From assembly GCF_026626705.1 (NCBI RefSeq), contig NZ_JAPNKC010000001.1:1488001-1552000 (forward strand): a DNA stretch of 64,000 bases, in the 5' to 3' direction. The notes beneath the pieces were generated by a model that worked only from the letters and a program-made list of their open reading frames with translations, had not been told where the DNA came from and ran no database searches. How positions within the stretch are numbered: the stretch's first letter is position 1; the number at the start of each line of letters is the position of its first letter. Positions 1-8,748 of this stretch are shown here, piece after piece. Position numbers and translations under genes: made by a program. The stretch comes from Pyxidicoccus sp. MSG2. Its GTDB lineage: Bacteria > Myxococcota > Myxococcia > Myxococcales > Myxococcaceae.

Positions 1-691
1 CGGCCAGGTAGTCCTTGGCCACGAAGCGCATGCCCAGGCCCAGGTCGGCGGCCGGGTTGAGGCCGCGGTCGGGCAGCGCGGACGTCTCCGTCCGCACCAC
101 GCCGGCGCCCGCCAGCAGGTAACCGTCGAAGTGGAGGATGGAGTTGAGGAACGCCACCTTGCCGTACAGCGGGCTCCACTCCAGGTCACCCATCGCGGAC
201 CACTCGGGCACCGAGTTGTAGATCTTGCTGTTGAAGGTGCGCTTGGCCGTCCGCACGTCGTCGGAGGGCACCACCTGCATCACCGACGCGCGGCCGGCGA
301 TGGCGAGCGTGTCCGCCAGGTACCAGGCGCCGCGCAAGGACGCGCCCACCTTGGAGTAGAACGGATCATTCACCGAGATGCTGACGAGCGGCGTCAGCTC
401 GAAGCGACCCTTCTTTCGGTAGACCTTGCGCTGGACGCTCTTCACCCGGTCCTCCTGGGTGATGTCGGTCAGCGGTGCGATGGCCTCGGGCTCTGGAGTC
501 TCCTCCGCGGTGGCGGCCACGGCGGGCGTGGCTTCCTCCGCGGGCGGTGCAGCGGGTGGGTCCTCGGAAGAAGGGGACGGCGCGGCAGGAGACTCTTCCT
601 TCGTCAGGTCGAGTCCCATGCCTTCCTGGCTCTGCGCGGGCGCCAGGGAGGGCACCAGACACAGGGCGAGCAGCAACGTGGGGCGGTTCAA
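1..691 (-). CDS. Outer-membrane beta-barrel protein, 3' end outside the window
   Basis: This gene reads leftwards and runs off the window, so only the first 230 residues are seen. A TTG start at 691 gives a signal peptide (LNRPTLLLALCLVPSLAPAQ), then an acidic Ala/Pro/Glu linker to about residue 75, then a segment beginning KVYRKKGRFELTPLVSISV that alternates polar and hydrophobic residues as outer-membrane strands do. The pattern matches the myxobacterial outer-membrane beta-barrel domain family. In Myxococcus xanthus two such barrels, GltA and GltB, are encoded next to the lipoprotein CglC/GltK, and here a small lipoprotein gene lies divergently next door, so a Glt motility barrel is a reasonable inference. 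The start codon is uncertain because no ATG fits the frame upstream. Confidence 0.72.
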   Translation of the reverse strand, partial: MNRPTLLLALCLVPSLAPAQSQEGMGLDLTKEESPAAPSPSSEDPPAAPPAEEATPAVAATAEETPEPEAIAPLTDITQEDRVKSVQRKVYRKKGRFELTPLVSISVNDPFYSKVGASLRGAWYLADTLAIAGRASVMQVVPSDDVRTAKRTFNSKIYNSVPEWSAMGDLEWSPLYGKVAFLNSILHFDGYLLAGAGVVRTETSALPDRGLNPAADLGLGMRFVAKDYLA

Positions 692-958
692 ATCCGGAGG
701 CTCCGTGAAGGGAGGGGGGCGTAACTGCCACCGGGGGTACAGCGCGACTCTCGGTTTCCGCATCCTATCGGTCGCATTCCCAACCATCAACCATGCCGCG
801 CACGCCTGGTTACCCTGTATCCCTCCGGTATTCCTTCACATTTCCACTGGCTCAGACCGTGGTACGGGGGCGTTGGCGCAAGAGGGTGCTGTGCTACCCT
901 TCCCTGCGCTGTCGCGGGTCCAGAGGTCCCGCGCCCCTCCCCCCTGCTTAGAGGTGTC

Positions 959-1483
959 ATGAAGATGTCCGTGCGAACCGCCCTCCTGATGTCCGCCGCG
1001 CTGCTTCTGGGTGGCTGCGAGGTCAGCAGCGAAATCGGCAAGGAGTGCACCCTGGTGCGCAAGGCGAGCCCCGAGGAGGAGCAGGAGTTCGGCCGCAAGT
1101 TCATGCCCATCCTCGAGAAGGAAGTGGCCCCGAAGCAGGACTTCATCTCCTTCGGCTCCATCGAGTGCGAGGACCTCATCTGCGTGCGCGACGCGGCCTT
1201 CCCCCGCGCCACCAACGAGGACGGCTCGGTGAACCCGAACGCCGAGGCCAAGGGCTACTGCAGCAAGGAGTGCGTGGAAGGCTCCAACGCGTGCGAGGTG
1301 AAGGACACCAGCGGCGTGCTGGAGGGGCTGCCGGAGCGCATGGGTTGCCGGGCCCTCCTGTTGGATCAGGACACGCTGGATGCCCTGCGCTCCTCGGACG
1401 AGGGCTTCTACCGGCGGACGTTCGGCGAGAACAACTCGCCCTTCTTCTGCGCGGGCGCCCCGGTGGCACAGTCGGGCAACTGA
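959..1483 (+). CDS. cglC: Small Cys-rich lipoprotein, candidate adventurous-gliding lipoprotein CglC/GltK
   Basis: A 174-residue protein with a type II signal peptide ending in LLLGGC, so Cys20 should be lipidated. There is no Asp at +2 (it is Glu), which in general permits outer-membrane sorting. The mature part holds several cysteines spread along its length, which suggests disulfide bonds in the periplasm. Size, lipobox and position next to an outer-membrane barrel match CglC/GltK of M. xanthus, an outer-membrane lipoprotein of the gliding machinery whose mutants can be rescued by cell contact. The identification rests on recalled family features and synteny, not on an alignment. It is divergent from the barrel gene, with 267 bases between them in which no clear promoter element was recognised. 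Confidence 0.6.
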   Translation: MKMSVRTALLMSAALLLGGCEVSSEIGKECTLVRKASPEEEQEFGRKFMPILEKEVAPKQDFISFGSIECEDLICVRDAAFPRATNEDGSVNPNAEAKGYCSKECVEGSNACEVKDTSGVLEGLPERMGCRALLLDQDTLDALRSSDEGFYRRTFGENNSPFFCAGAPVAQSGN

Positions 1484-1569
1484 ACTTTTTCCGGCGCGGG
1501 GGGTAGACCTTTTCCCCCGCTTCGTTCGTAAAGGCAGGGCCCGCGTCGTTTGCGCCAGGAGCCCTGCCC

Positions 1570-3006
1570 ATGAACCGAACGGTCCTCTTCCTCAGCCTCG
1601 CCGGTGGCCTCGCCCTCACCGCCCTGGTGCTGGGGCTGCCGCAGCTGGGAGTGGTGAAGCCCCCGCAGCCTCCGGTCCCCGTGGTGGTGGTGACGCCCCC
1701 GGTGCCCCCCACCCCGCCCCAGCCCGTGACGGCGACGCCCGGCTCGCTCACCATGACGAGCCGCCTGTCGCACCCCTACATCCCCGCGGGCACCTCCGAG
1801 GTCTTCGCCACGGTGGACCTGACGGGCGCCGAGGTGCCGGGGGCGAAGCGCAGCGCGGTGAACCTGGCGCTGGTCATCGACCGCTCGGGCTCCATGAGCG
1901 GCTACAAGCTGGCCCAGGCGAAGCAGGCCGCGCGGCACCTCGTGAGCCTGCTGCGTGACGAGGACCGGCTGGCCATCATCCACTACGGCTCGGACGTGAA
2001 GAGCCTGCCGTCCTTGCAGGCCACGCCCGGCAACCGGGAGCGGATGCTCCAGTACGTGGACGGCATCTGGGACGAGGGCGGCACCAACATCGGCGCGGGC
2101 CTGTCCGCGGGCCGCTTCCAGCTCGCCTCGGCGCAGGGGCACTTCAACGTCAACCGCCTCATCCTGATGAGCGACGGCCAGCCCACCGAGGGCATCACCG
2201 ACGACGAGGGCCTGACGCAGCAGGCGCGGGAGCTGCGCGCCGCCGGCATCACCCTGAGCGCCATCGGCGTGGGCACCGACTTCAACGAGGACCTGATGCA
2301 GGCGTTCGCCGAGTACGGCGCGGGCGCGTACGGCTTCCTCGAGGACGCGGGGCAACTGGCCACCCTCTTCCAGAAGGATTTGCAGCAGGCGACGACTTCC
2401 GTGGCGCGCGACGTGACGCTGACCTTCACCCTGCCCCCGGGCACGTCCCTGGGCGAGGTGCTGGGCTACCGCGCCAGCCAGTCCGGCAACATCGTCAGCG
2501 TGGCGCTGCCGGACTTCTCCGCGGGCCAGTTGGAGCGCGTGGTGGTGCGGCTGAACGTCACGGATGACACGGTGGGCCACACGGCGCGCGTGACGGATTT
2601 GAAGCTGGCCTACACGGACCTCATCCGCAACGTGGGCGTGGAGAACGCGGCCACGCTGTCCTCGGTGGTGACGGACCGCCGCGAGGAGGTGCTGGCCCGG
2701 CAGGACAAGGAGGCCACGGTGTACGCGGCCCGGGCGCGCAGCGCGGTCAACATGCAGAAGGCCGCCGAGGCGCTGCGCGGGGGCCGCAAGGACGAGGCGA
2801 AGGTCTACCTCCAGCAGAACCAGGCCCTCTTCCACGAGGCCAGCGCCGTGTCCGGCGCCGCCGCGGTGGCCGCCGACGTGGCCGAGCAGCAGGCCACCAT
2901 GGATGAGTACGACGGCGCGGACAACGACGAGGAGACGCGCTCGGCCGTCAAGCGCAGCAAGGTCAAGGCCTTGAAGAGCTTCGGCAAGGTGGGCTCGACG
3001 TACTGA
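1570..3006 (+). CDS. Exported von Willebrand factor A domain protein
   Basis: A 478-residue protein with an uncleaved or cleaved N-terminal signal (hydrophobic residues 4-22), then a Pro/Val-rich linker of about 30 residues. The VWA domain covers roughly residues 95-270. Its metal-ion-dependent adhesion site is intact, with DRSGS at residues 104-108 and a later MSDGQPTEG motif supplying the second Asp. Beyond it is a beta-rich segment and a helical tail with an Ala/Arg-rich repeat-like region (about residues 375-445), an arrangement common in bacterial VWA proteins exported to the envelope. Substrate or partner is unknown. The gene follows the lipoprotein gene by 86 bases and may share its transcript; it is followed by a GC-rich hairpin. 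Confidence 0.85.
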   Translation: MNRTVLFLSLAGGLALTALVLGLPQLGVVKPPQPPVPVVVVTPPVPPTPPQPVTATPGSLTMTSRLSHPYIPAGTSEVFATVDLTGAEVPGAKRSAVNLALVIDRSGSMSGYKLAQAKQAARHLVSLLRDEDRLAIIHYGSDVKSLPSLQATPGNRERMLQYVDGIWDEGGTNIGAGLSAGRFQLASAQGHFNVNRLILMSDGQPTEGITDDEGLTQQARELRAAGITLSAIGVGTDFNEDLMQAFAEYGAGAYGFLEDAGQLATLFQKDLQQATTSVARDVTLTFTLPPGTSLGEVLGYRASQSGNIVSVALPDFSAGQLERVVVRLNVTDDTVGHTARVTDLKLAYTDLIRNVGVENAATLSSVVTDRREEVLARQDKEATVYAARARSAVNMQKAAEALRGGRKDEAKVYLQQNQALFHEASAVSGAAAVAADVAEQQATMDEYDGADNDEETRSAVKRSKVKALKSFGKVGSTY

Positions 3007-3008
3007 AG

Positions 3009-3024
3009 CCCCGCGCCAGCGGGG
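3009..3024 (+). terminator. GC-rich hairpin after the VWA gene
   Basis: CCCCGC (3009-3014) and GCGGGG (3019-3024) form a perfect 6-bp stem around a 4-base loop just after the stop codon. No U-tract follows, so this is a hairpin-type terminator candidate only. Confidence 0.35.
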
Positions 3025-3106
3025 TGGGGCTCTGGAGCCCGCGCGCCGGGCGGGCAGGGAAACGGGCGGGGCGGACGTCCACTGGCGGACCGCCTCACCT
3101 TCCGTG

Positions 3107-3136
3107 TTGACCGACGGAATCCCCCCGCCCTATCTC
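3107..3136 (+). promoter_or_regulatory. Candidate housekeeping-sigma promoter of purEK
   Basis: TTGACC (3107-3112) and TATCTC (3131-3136) are separated by 18 bases and lie about 50 bases before the purE start. The -35 matches five of six consensus bases and the -10 four of six. This is the best promoter-like match in the 182-base gap. No purine riboswitch was recognised in the short leader. Confidence 0.45.
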
Positions 3137-3188
3137 CGCGTTTCCTCCGCCTTCGGCCGGAGAGAGCGCACGGAGGCGCGCACACCAC

Positions 3189-3686
3189 ATGGCGAGTACG
3201 ATTCCCCCCTGGGTCGGGGTCATCATGGGCGGCAGGAGCGATTTGGAGTACCTGCAGCCCGCCGTGGACATCCTCAAGGAGCTGGGAATCCCCCATGAGG
3301 TGCGCGTGGTGTCCGCCCACCGGACGCCCGACTGGATGATGGAGTACGCGTCCACCGCGGAGTCGCGCGGCCTGTCCGTCATCATCGCCGCGGCGGGAGG
3401 GGCCGCCCACCTGCCCGGCATGGTGTCCAGCAAGACGCTGCTGCCCGTCATCGGCGTGCCCATGCCCACCACGCTGCTCAGCGGGCTGGATGCGCTGCTC
3501 TCCATCGTCCAGATGCCCAAGGGCGTGCCCGTCGGCACGCAGGCCATCGGCAAGCCGGGCGCCGCCAACGCGGCCCTGCACGCCGCCGCCATCCTGTGCC
3601 TGAAGTACCCGGAACTGCGCGAGCGGCTCGCGGCCTGGCGCAAGGCGCGCACCGACGAGGTGCTGGCGCACCGGGAGATTTCATGA
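3189..3686 (+). CDS. purE: N5-carboxyaminoimidazole ribonucleotide mutase PurE
   Basis: A 165-residue class I PurE, the usual size. It converts N5-CAIR to CAIR in purine biosynthesis. Visible family motifs are the glycine-rich start [12 protein letters not shown], the catalytic SAHRTP with its conserved His, the [12 protein letters not shown] segment and a Pro-Met-rich loop [11 protein letters not shown]. The usual GSxSDW reads GGRSDL here, a mild departure that keeps Ser and Asp. The stop codon overlaps the purK start by four bases (ATGA), so the two are translationally coupled and act in sequence: PurK makes N5-CAIR, PurE rearranges it. Confidence 0.97.
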   Translation: MASTIPPWVGVIMGGRSDLEYLQPAVDILKELGIPHEVRVVSAHRTPDWMMEYASTAESRGLSVIIAAAGGAAHLPGMVSSKTLLPVIGVPMPTTLLSGLDALLSIVQMPKGVPVGTQAIGKPGAANAALHAAAILCLKYPELRERLAAWRKARTDEVLAHREIS

Positions 3687-4825
3687 AGTCGCGCGTGGTG
3701 CTGCCCGGAGGGACGATTGGCATCCTCGGCGGCGGCCAGCTCGGGCGGATGATGGCGCTGGCGGCGCGCACGCTGGGCTTCCAGGTGCAGGCGCTGGATC
3801 CGGACGCCACCTGCCCCGCCCTCTCGGTGGTGGACCGCTGCATCACCGCGTCCTTCTCCGACACCGCCGCCGCCGAGGAACTGGCACGCGGCTGTGACAC
3901 GGTGACGCTCGAAATCGAGAAGGTCTCCCTGGCCACGCTCGAAGCGGTGGCCCGCCACGCTCCCATGCGCCCGGGCGCGGACGTGCTGCGCATCGTCCAG
4001 CACCGAGGCCGTCAGAAGGGGTGGCTCGCGAAGGGCGGCTTCCCGCTGGGCCCGTGGCGAGAGGCGCACTCCGAGCAGGAGCTGTCCGAGGCGATTCAAG
4101 CGCTGGGCGGCCGCTGCTTCGTGAAGTCCAGCGAGGGCGGCTACGACGGCCGGGGCCAGTGGGAGGTGAAGTCCGCCTCCGAGGCCGCGACGGCGTGGAA
4201 GGAGCTGGGCGAGCGCTCCGTGGTGGTGGAGGCCGCGCTCGACCTGAAGTCCGAGCTGTCCGTGCTGGTGGCGCGCAGCCCGAAGGGCGAGACGGCGGTG
4301 TACCCGCCCGCGTACAACCACCACGAAGAGCGCATCCTCGCGTGGTCGCTCCTGCCGGGCCCGCTGCCGCCGCAGGTGTCGGCGCAGGCCACGGAGCTGG
4401 CGCGCGCCATCACCGAGTCGCTCCAGGTGGAGGGGCTGCTGGTGGTGGAGATGTTCCTGCTGGGCGACGGCAGCCTGCTCGTCAACGAGGTGGCACCGCG
4501 TCCGCACAACAGCTTCCACTCGACGGAAGTGGCGTGCCTCACCTCGCAGTTCGAGCAGGCGGTGCGCGCGGCGTGCAACCTCCCGCTGGGCTCGGTGGAG
4601 GTGGTGCGCCCCGCGGCCATCGTCAACCTGCTGGGGGACTTGTGGCTGAAGGAGGGTGGCCCGCGCTTCGAGCAGGCGCTGGCCATGCCCGGCGTCCGGC
4701 TGCACCTGTATGGCAAGCGGGACGCGCGCAAGGGCCGGAAGATGGGGCACCTGTCCGCGGTGGGCACCACGCCCGAGGACGCGCTCGCACGCGTGAAGGC
4801 CGCGGCCACCGCCCTGGGGATGTGA
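3683..4825 (+). CDS. purK: N5-carboxyaminoimidazole ribonucleotide synthase PurK
   Basis: A 380-residue ATP-grasp enzyme that carboxylates AIR with ATP and bicarbonate. The ATG at 3683 overlaps the purE stop and directly precedes the conserved [14 protein letters not shown] motif, so it is preferred over starts inside purE. The ATP-grasp core is seen in [16 protein letters not shown], the [18 protein letters not shown] strand, and [10 protein letters not shown] near residue 275. Two usually conserved spots deviate: the motif normally reading T-E-F-E is TLEIEKVS, and PRPHNSGH reads PRPHNSFH. Length and frame are intact, so this is taken as functional. Confidence 0.95.
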   Translation: MKSRVVLPGGTIGILGGGQLGRMMALAARTLGFQVQALDPDATCPALSVVDRCITASFSDTAAAEELARGCDTVTLEIEKVSLATLEAVARHAPMRPGADVLRIVQHRGRQKGWLAKGGFPLGPWREAHSEQELSEAIQALGGRCFVKSSEGGYDGRGQWEVKSASEAATAWKELGERSVVVEAALDLKSELSVLVARSPKGETAVYPPAYNHHEERILAWSLLPGPLPPQVSAQATELARAITESLQVEGLLVVEMFLLGDGSLLVNEVAPRPHNSFHSTEVACLTSQFEQAVRAACNLPLGSVEVVRPAAIVNLLGDLWLKEGGPRFEQALAMPGVRLHLYGKRDARKGRKMGHLSAVGTTPEDALARVKAAATALGM

Positions 4826-4829
4826 CGCC

Positions 4830-5306
4830 GTGAAGACGAACGCCGCCCGCATCCTGGACTCGCTCGGCGTGAAGTACGAGCTGCGCGACTACGAGGTGGA
4901 CCCGGACGACTTGTCCGCGGAGTCGGTGGCCGCGAAGGTGGGCATGCCCGCCGAGCAGGTCTTCAAGACGCTGGTGGCGCGCGGCGACCGCACCGGCGTG
5001 CTGATGGCGGTGGTGCCCGGCAACGCGGAGCTGGACTTGAAGGCGCTGGCGCGGCTCACCGGCGACCGCAAGGTGGACACCGTGCCGCTCAAGGAGTTGC
5101 AGCCGCTGACGGGCTACGTGCGCGGTGGCTGCACGGCCATTGGCGGCAAGAAGGACTACCCCGTCTTCGTCGACGAGACGATGGAGCTGTTCGACGTGGT
5201 GGCGGTGTCTGCCGGCGTGCGCGGCACGCAGCTCGTCCTCACGCCCGCGGACTACCTGCGGGTGACGAAGGCGAAGACGGGCCCCATCTCCCGCGACAAG
5301 GCCTGA
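4830..5306 (+). CDS. ybaK: YbaK/EbsC-family Cys-tRNA(Pro) deacylase
   Basis: A 158-residue YbaK-type protein. The family hydrolyses Cys-tRNA(Pro) formed by prolyl-tRNA synthetase errors, in the cytoplasm. Visible landmarks are VFKTLV with the family's catalytic Lys near residue 46, VVPGNAELDLKALA, and a C-terminal GGKKDYPVF...GVRGTQLVL pair of strands. The GTG start lies four bases after purK, so it probably rides on the purEK transcript, a location with no obvious metabolic link. Confidence 0.9.
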   Translation: MKTNAARILDSLGVKYELRDYEVDPDDLSAESVAAKVGMPAEQVFKTLVARGDRTGVLMAVVPGNAELDLKALARLTGDRKVDTVPLKELQPLTGYVRGGCTAIGGKKDYPVFVDETMELFDVVAVSAGVRGTQLVLTPADYLRVTKAKTGPISRDKA

Positions 5307-5381
5307 ATCGGAAGCTCCAGCGACGCCTCTGACCGGGTGAGCCCCTGCTTGCCACTCGAGCGGCGAGTAGGATGACGCTCC

Positions 5382-6209
5382 ATGGAAACCCTCCTGCTGT
5401 GGATTGCGCTTGCGCTTCCCCCGGTGGTTTCGAGCCAGGCGAGCTCCGGAGTGAGCGCGGTATCGGGTGCCGTCGAGATCAGGTCGATTTCACCGCTGGG
5501 CGTCGATGTGAATCGCGGCCTCGTTGGCCTCAAGATCGTTTCGACCGCGAAGGCATACACGGAGCAGGACAGCTCGAGCGAACGAGAGGAACGCATCGAG
5601 CCCACGCGTTGCCGCTACGCGGGCATGAACAAGACGCCGTTCGACGGCGTGACGCTCGCACTCCTGCACGCCGCGGCGGACGACGAAGAGTCGTGGGAGG
5701 TCTATGCGCCCGCGTACGATGGCTCGAAATGTACGGCGCCTGGCGTGTCCAAGGCGCGCCTCGCCCAGGCCAAGGCTGCGTTTGCCAAAGCGAACATGAC
5801 CCTGGGCAAGGAGGTCGGGTTCGCGGCAACGCCGGACGCCAGTGGGCAATTGTCCCTGAAGATCGGCGACCGCACGGTCGTGGTTCGGACGAGCCAGGCA
5901 GTCTACGACTGCGACGCCGAGGCGCATCCAGCGAAGGTCAAGGCGTCGCGCTGCGAAGAAGCGAACGACCAGATCCTCTCCGTGACTTTCACGGTCGACG
6001 GAAAGGCGTTCTACGAGTTCTGGGACAGCTACAGGGCCATCCATGCAGGCAGTGCCGAGTTCGAAGTGCTGGGCGCTTTCGTGAGTGGCACGAAGGTCCT
6101 CTTTCTCCAGCGCTTCAAGACCGAAAGCGGCATGGAGGGCCCCTCTTCGGCGGATACCATCATCAGCATCTCGCCGGTCCTCGACCTGGCCTTCGTCCTC
6201 GCCCGCTGA
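5382..6209 (+). CDS. Secreted protein of unknown function with atypical base composition
   Basis: A 275-residue protein with an N-terminal hydrophobic signal (METLLLWIALALPPVVSS). No family was recognised. The mature part is rich in charged residues and contains four Cys, two of them in PTRCRY and SKCTAP contexts, with a predicted mixed alpha/beta character. Codon use differs from the neighbours: third positions A and T are much more frequent (for example gtttcg, gcatac, aaagcg), which suggests recent acquisition. It is separated from the purEK operon by 75 bases and is convergent with the oxidoreductase gene. A start at 5382 is chosen because the signal peptide begins there. Confidence 0.7.
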   Translation: METLLLWIALALPPVVSSQASSGVSAVSGAVEIRSISPLGVDVNRGLVGLKIVSTAKAYTEQDSSSEREERIEPTRCRYAGMNKTPFDGVTLALLHAAADDEESWEVYAPAYDGSKCTAPGVSKARLAQAKAAFAKANMTLGKEVGFAATPDASGQLSLKIGDRTVVVRTSQAVYDCDAEAHPAKVKASRCEEANDQILSVTFTVDGKAFYEFWDSYRAIHAGSAEFEVLGAFVSGTKVLFLQRFKTESGMEGPSSADTIISISPVLDLAFVLAR

Positions 6210-6287
6210 AGAAGCCCTTCCAATGACAGCCCTGCGCGGACAGGTGCCCCTCGCCACGAGGCCGTGCTTGTCACGCTGAAGGCCCGC

Positions 6288-7316
6288 CTACGCCGAGGCG
6301 CCCTGCCCCGGCACGAAGAGCACCTTGCCCGCCGTCATGTCCGAGCAGGCGATGCGCACCGCATCGCCCGCAGACTCCAGCGGCAGGCGTGCGCGCACGG
6401 GGGTCTCCAGCACGCGGCCCACCAGCGCGGGCACGGCCATGCCCGCCTTGAGCTTCTCGCGCCCGAAGCCCTGACGGCCCCAGCGCTCCATCCAGAAGCC
6501 CTCCACCTTCTTGCCGCCGAAGATGAACTCGCCCGGGTGGATGCGGCACTCCTGCTCGGACAGCAGGCCGTGGACGATGAGGGTGCCGCCATCGGGCATC
6601 GCGTGCAGCAACTGCCCGGTGAGCTTCCCGCCCACCGCGTCGAAGGCGAGCGACACCTTCAGCTCGTGGCAGATGAGGCGCAGCCGCTCCTCGAACTCGG
6701 GCTCGTGGCTGCTCAGCACGTGCTCGGCGCCGAGCTTCTTCAACAGCTCCACCTGCTCCGGCCGCCCCACCACGTGCACCATGGGCACCTTCGCACGCAG
6801 GGCCAGCGCGAGCAGCATCCGCCCCATGGAGCTCGCGGCCGCCGTCTGCGCCAGCGCCACGTGCCCGCCCTCCCTCGCGCGCTCCATCAGCGCCCACGCG
6901 GTGAAGGGGTTGACGAAGAGACTCGCGCCCTGCTCGTCGGTGATGTGCGAGCGCAGGGGCATGACCTGCGGCAGCCCCACCACCGCGTACTCCGCCCACA
7001 GCCCGTCACCCTCGGCGGGAGCCACGCAGGCCACGCGCCGGCCCACCAGCAGCTTGCCGGTGACGCCGCCGGCCGCCACCACCGTGCCGCTGCCCTCGAA
7101 GCCCGGCACCGCGGGCAGCGGCTTCTTCACCCCGTACAGGCCCCGGACGAACAGCATGTCCGACGGGTTGATGGGAGACGCCGCCACGCGCACCAGCACC
7201 TGGCTGGACGTGGGCTTCGGCACGGGGCGCGTCTGCACCTGGAGCGACGTCGGCCGCCCGTCGTAGGCGGTGAGGACCAACGCTCGCATCGTCTCGGGAA
7301 CGGGAGGGGTGCTCAT
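6288..7316 (-). CDS. Zinc-independent medium-chain dehydrogenase/quinone-oxidoreductase family enzyme
   Basis: A 342-residue MDR-superfamily oxidoreductase. The N-terminal GroES-like domain holds VRVAASPINPSDMLFVRG and the GFEGSGTVVAAG signature. The Rossmann domain is around residues 130-280 but its usual AxGGVG nucleotide loop reads AQTAAASSMGRM, closer to the enoyl-reductase/quinone-oxidoreductase subgroup that includes trans-2-enoyl-CoA reductase-like proteins. There are no catalytic or structural zinc cysteines. The ATG at 7316 is preferred to one 19 codons upstream because an AAAAGG stretch precedes it and the upstream extension is basic and unlike the family. Substrate unknown. It is divergent from the next gene with 72 bases between starts. 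Confidence 0.85.
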   Translation of the reverse strand: MSTPPVPETMRALVLTAYDGRPTSLQVQTRPVPKPTSSQVLVRVAASPINPSDMLFVRGLYGVKKPLPAVPGFEGSGTVVAAGGVTGKLLVGRRVACVAPAEGDGLWAEYAVVGLPQVMPLRSHITDEQGASLFVNPFTAWALMERAREGGHVALAQTAAASSMGRMLLALALRAKVPMVHVVGRPEQVELLKKLGAEHVLSSHEPEFEERLRLICHELKVSLAFDAVGGKLTGQLLHAMPDGGTLIVHGLLSEQECRIHPGEFIFGGKKVEGFWMERWGRQGFGREKLKAGMAVPALVGRVLETPVRARLPLESAGDAVRIACSDMTAGKVLFVPGQGASA

Positions 7317-7388
7317 CCGGAAGACCTTTTTATTCTTCCGCGCGTGAAAGGGGGAATTCCCAGCCCGACCCAACTCCGTGGGGTGTCG

Positions 7389-8630
7389 ATGAGCGCCACC
7401 ATTCTACAATTCCACCACCGCGAAGCCTTCGAGCGGACCGTCACGCGAGCCCTCGCCGCGGGCGCCGGGGCGGGACTGGTGCACCTGGCCACCCTGCGCG
7501 TGGGGCTGCCGCTGCCGCTGGCGTGGCTGGTGCCCGCCGCCGTGGTGCTGGCGTGCGCGCAGGGAGACCGGTGGGACCGCATCCTCCTGGGGGGCCTGGG
7601 GCTGCTGCTCACCGCGATTCCATACGCGCTGGGCATGGCACCCGGGTGGACGGTGGCGTGCAGCGCGGCGGCGGCGGGGGCGCTGCTGGTGCGCGCGCGG
7701 CTCAGCGAGCGCGGTGAGAAGGGACAGGTGGCGGAGGTGCGCCCCACCCTCGTGCACTTCGGCCTGGGCGCGAGCCTGAGCGTGGGGCTCACCCTGGCCG
7801 GCCTCGAGGTGGCGCGCGTCTTCTCCGCGCGCCTGGCGGACCTGGCCACGCCGGCGCTGCTGGGGGCGGGCGTGACGGGCGGCATCCTCGGGCTCTTCGT
7901 GGGGCTGAGCGCGGTGGCTGCCCACCTGGGGTTGTCCGCGGACCCCGTGGAGGCGCGCGCGGAGGAGCTGCTTCCGAAGCTGTCGGGTGACTTCCGCACC
8001 CTGTCCGAGCGGGCCCTGTCGCTGTACCGGCAATGTGGCCAGTCGCTGGCCCTGCTGCCGCGTGAGCCCGCTCGCGAGGAGCTGGCCCGCACGCTGGCAC
8101 GCATCACCCGCGACGCGGTGGAGCTGGCGTCCGAGTGGGCTGGAGTGGAGGCGCAATTGGAGGAGCGCGCCCAGGCGGAGCTGCAGGCCGAGCGTGAGGA
8201 TCTGGAGCGCAGCGCCCGCGCCAGCACGGACGCGGTGGCGCGGCGGCAACTGGAGCTGGCCGCGGCCTCGCTGGCGGAGGAGGTGGCGCACCTGGGTGAG
8301 CTGAAGGGGCGCCGCGAGCGCATCGTCGCCCGGCTGCGCGCCGAGGTCGCCCTGCTGGAGCGGGCCCGCGTGGCGCTGCTGTCGTTGCGCAGCGGACAGG
8401 CCCAGCTCAAGGCCGCGGAGCTGTCCGCCCTGGCCCGCCGCTTCCGCTCCCTTTCTTCCGTTCAGTGGGAGGAAGGCCAGGCCCTGGACGCCGTCGCCAC
8501 CCAGGCCGCGCTGTCGGTGACGGCTCCAGTGTCCACTACTGGGGGAGAGCCGCTACCGGCCGTTTCCCCCCTGCCCTCTGAGGAAGAACCCTTGAATTCC
8601 GGAGGGTTGGAGCGGGTCCGGGAGTCCTGA
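7389..8630 (+). CDS. Membrane protein with long coiled-coil C-terminus
   Basis: A 413-residue protein not recognised as a named family. Residues 15-185 form five or six hydrophobic segments (for example AAGAGAGLVHLATLRVG, LAWLVPAAVVLACAQG, GAGVTGGILGLFVGLSAVAA). Residues 190-390 are Glu/Arg/Ala/Leu-rich and predicted helical coiled coil, with runs such as EERAQAELQAEREDLER. A Ser/Pro/Glu tail ends the protein. The topology suggests an inner-membrane anchor with a cytoplasmic rod. A GTG two codons upstream could also be the start. It precedes the EAL gene on the same strand by 118 bases. Confidence 0.75.
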   Translation: MSATILQFHHREAFERTVTRALAAGAGAGLVHLATLRVGLPLPLAWLVPAAVVLACAQGDRWDRILLGGLGLLLTAIPYALGMAPGWTVACSAAAAGALLVRARLSERGEKGQVAEVRPTLVHFGLGASLSVGLTLAGLEVARVFSARLADLATPALLGAGVTGGILGLFVGLSAVAAHLGLSADPVEARAEELLPKLSGDFRTLSERALSLYRQCGQSLALLPREPAREELARTLARITRDAVELASEWAGVEAQLEERAQAELQAEREDLERSARASTDAVARRQLELAAASLAEEVAHLGELKGRRERIVARLRAEVALLERARVALLSLRSGQAQLKAAELSALARRFRSLSSVQWEEGQALDAVATQAALSVTAPVSTTGGEPLPAVSPLPSEEEPLNSGGLERVRES

Positions 8631-8748
8631 GGGGCCGACTGGCTGGCCGGGGAGGCGGGGACGAGAGGGCCCCGCGTTACCCGGCCGCTACGGCATTCTC
8701 ACGGGGGTGGCCTGAACCCGTGGCGCCTTTGGGCTACACTTTCCCCAC

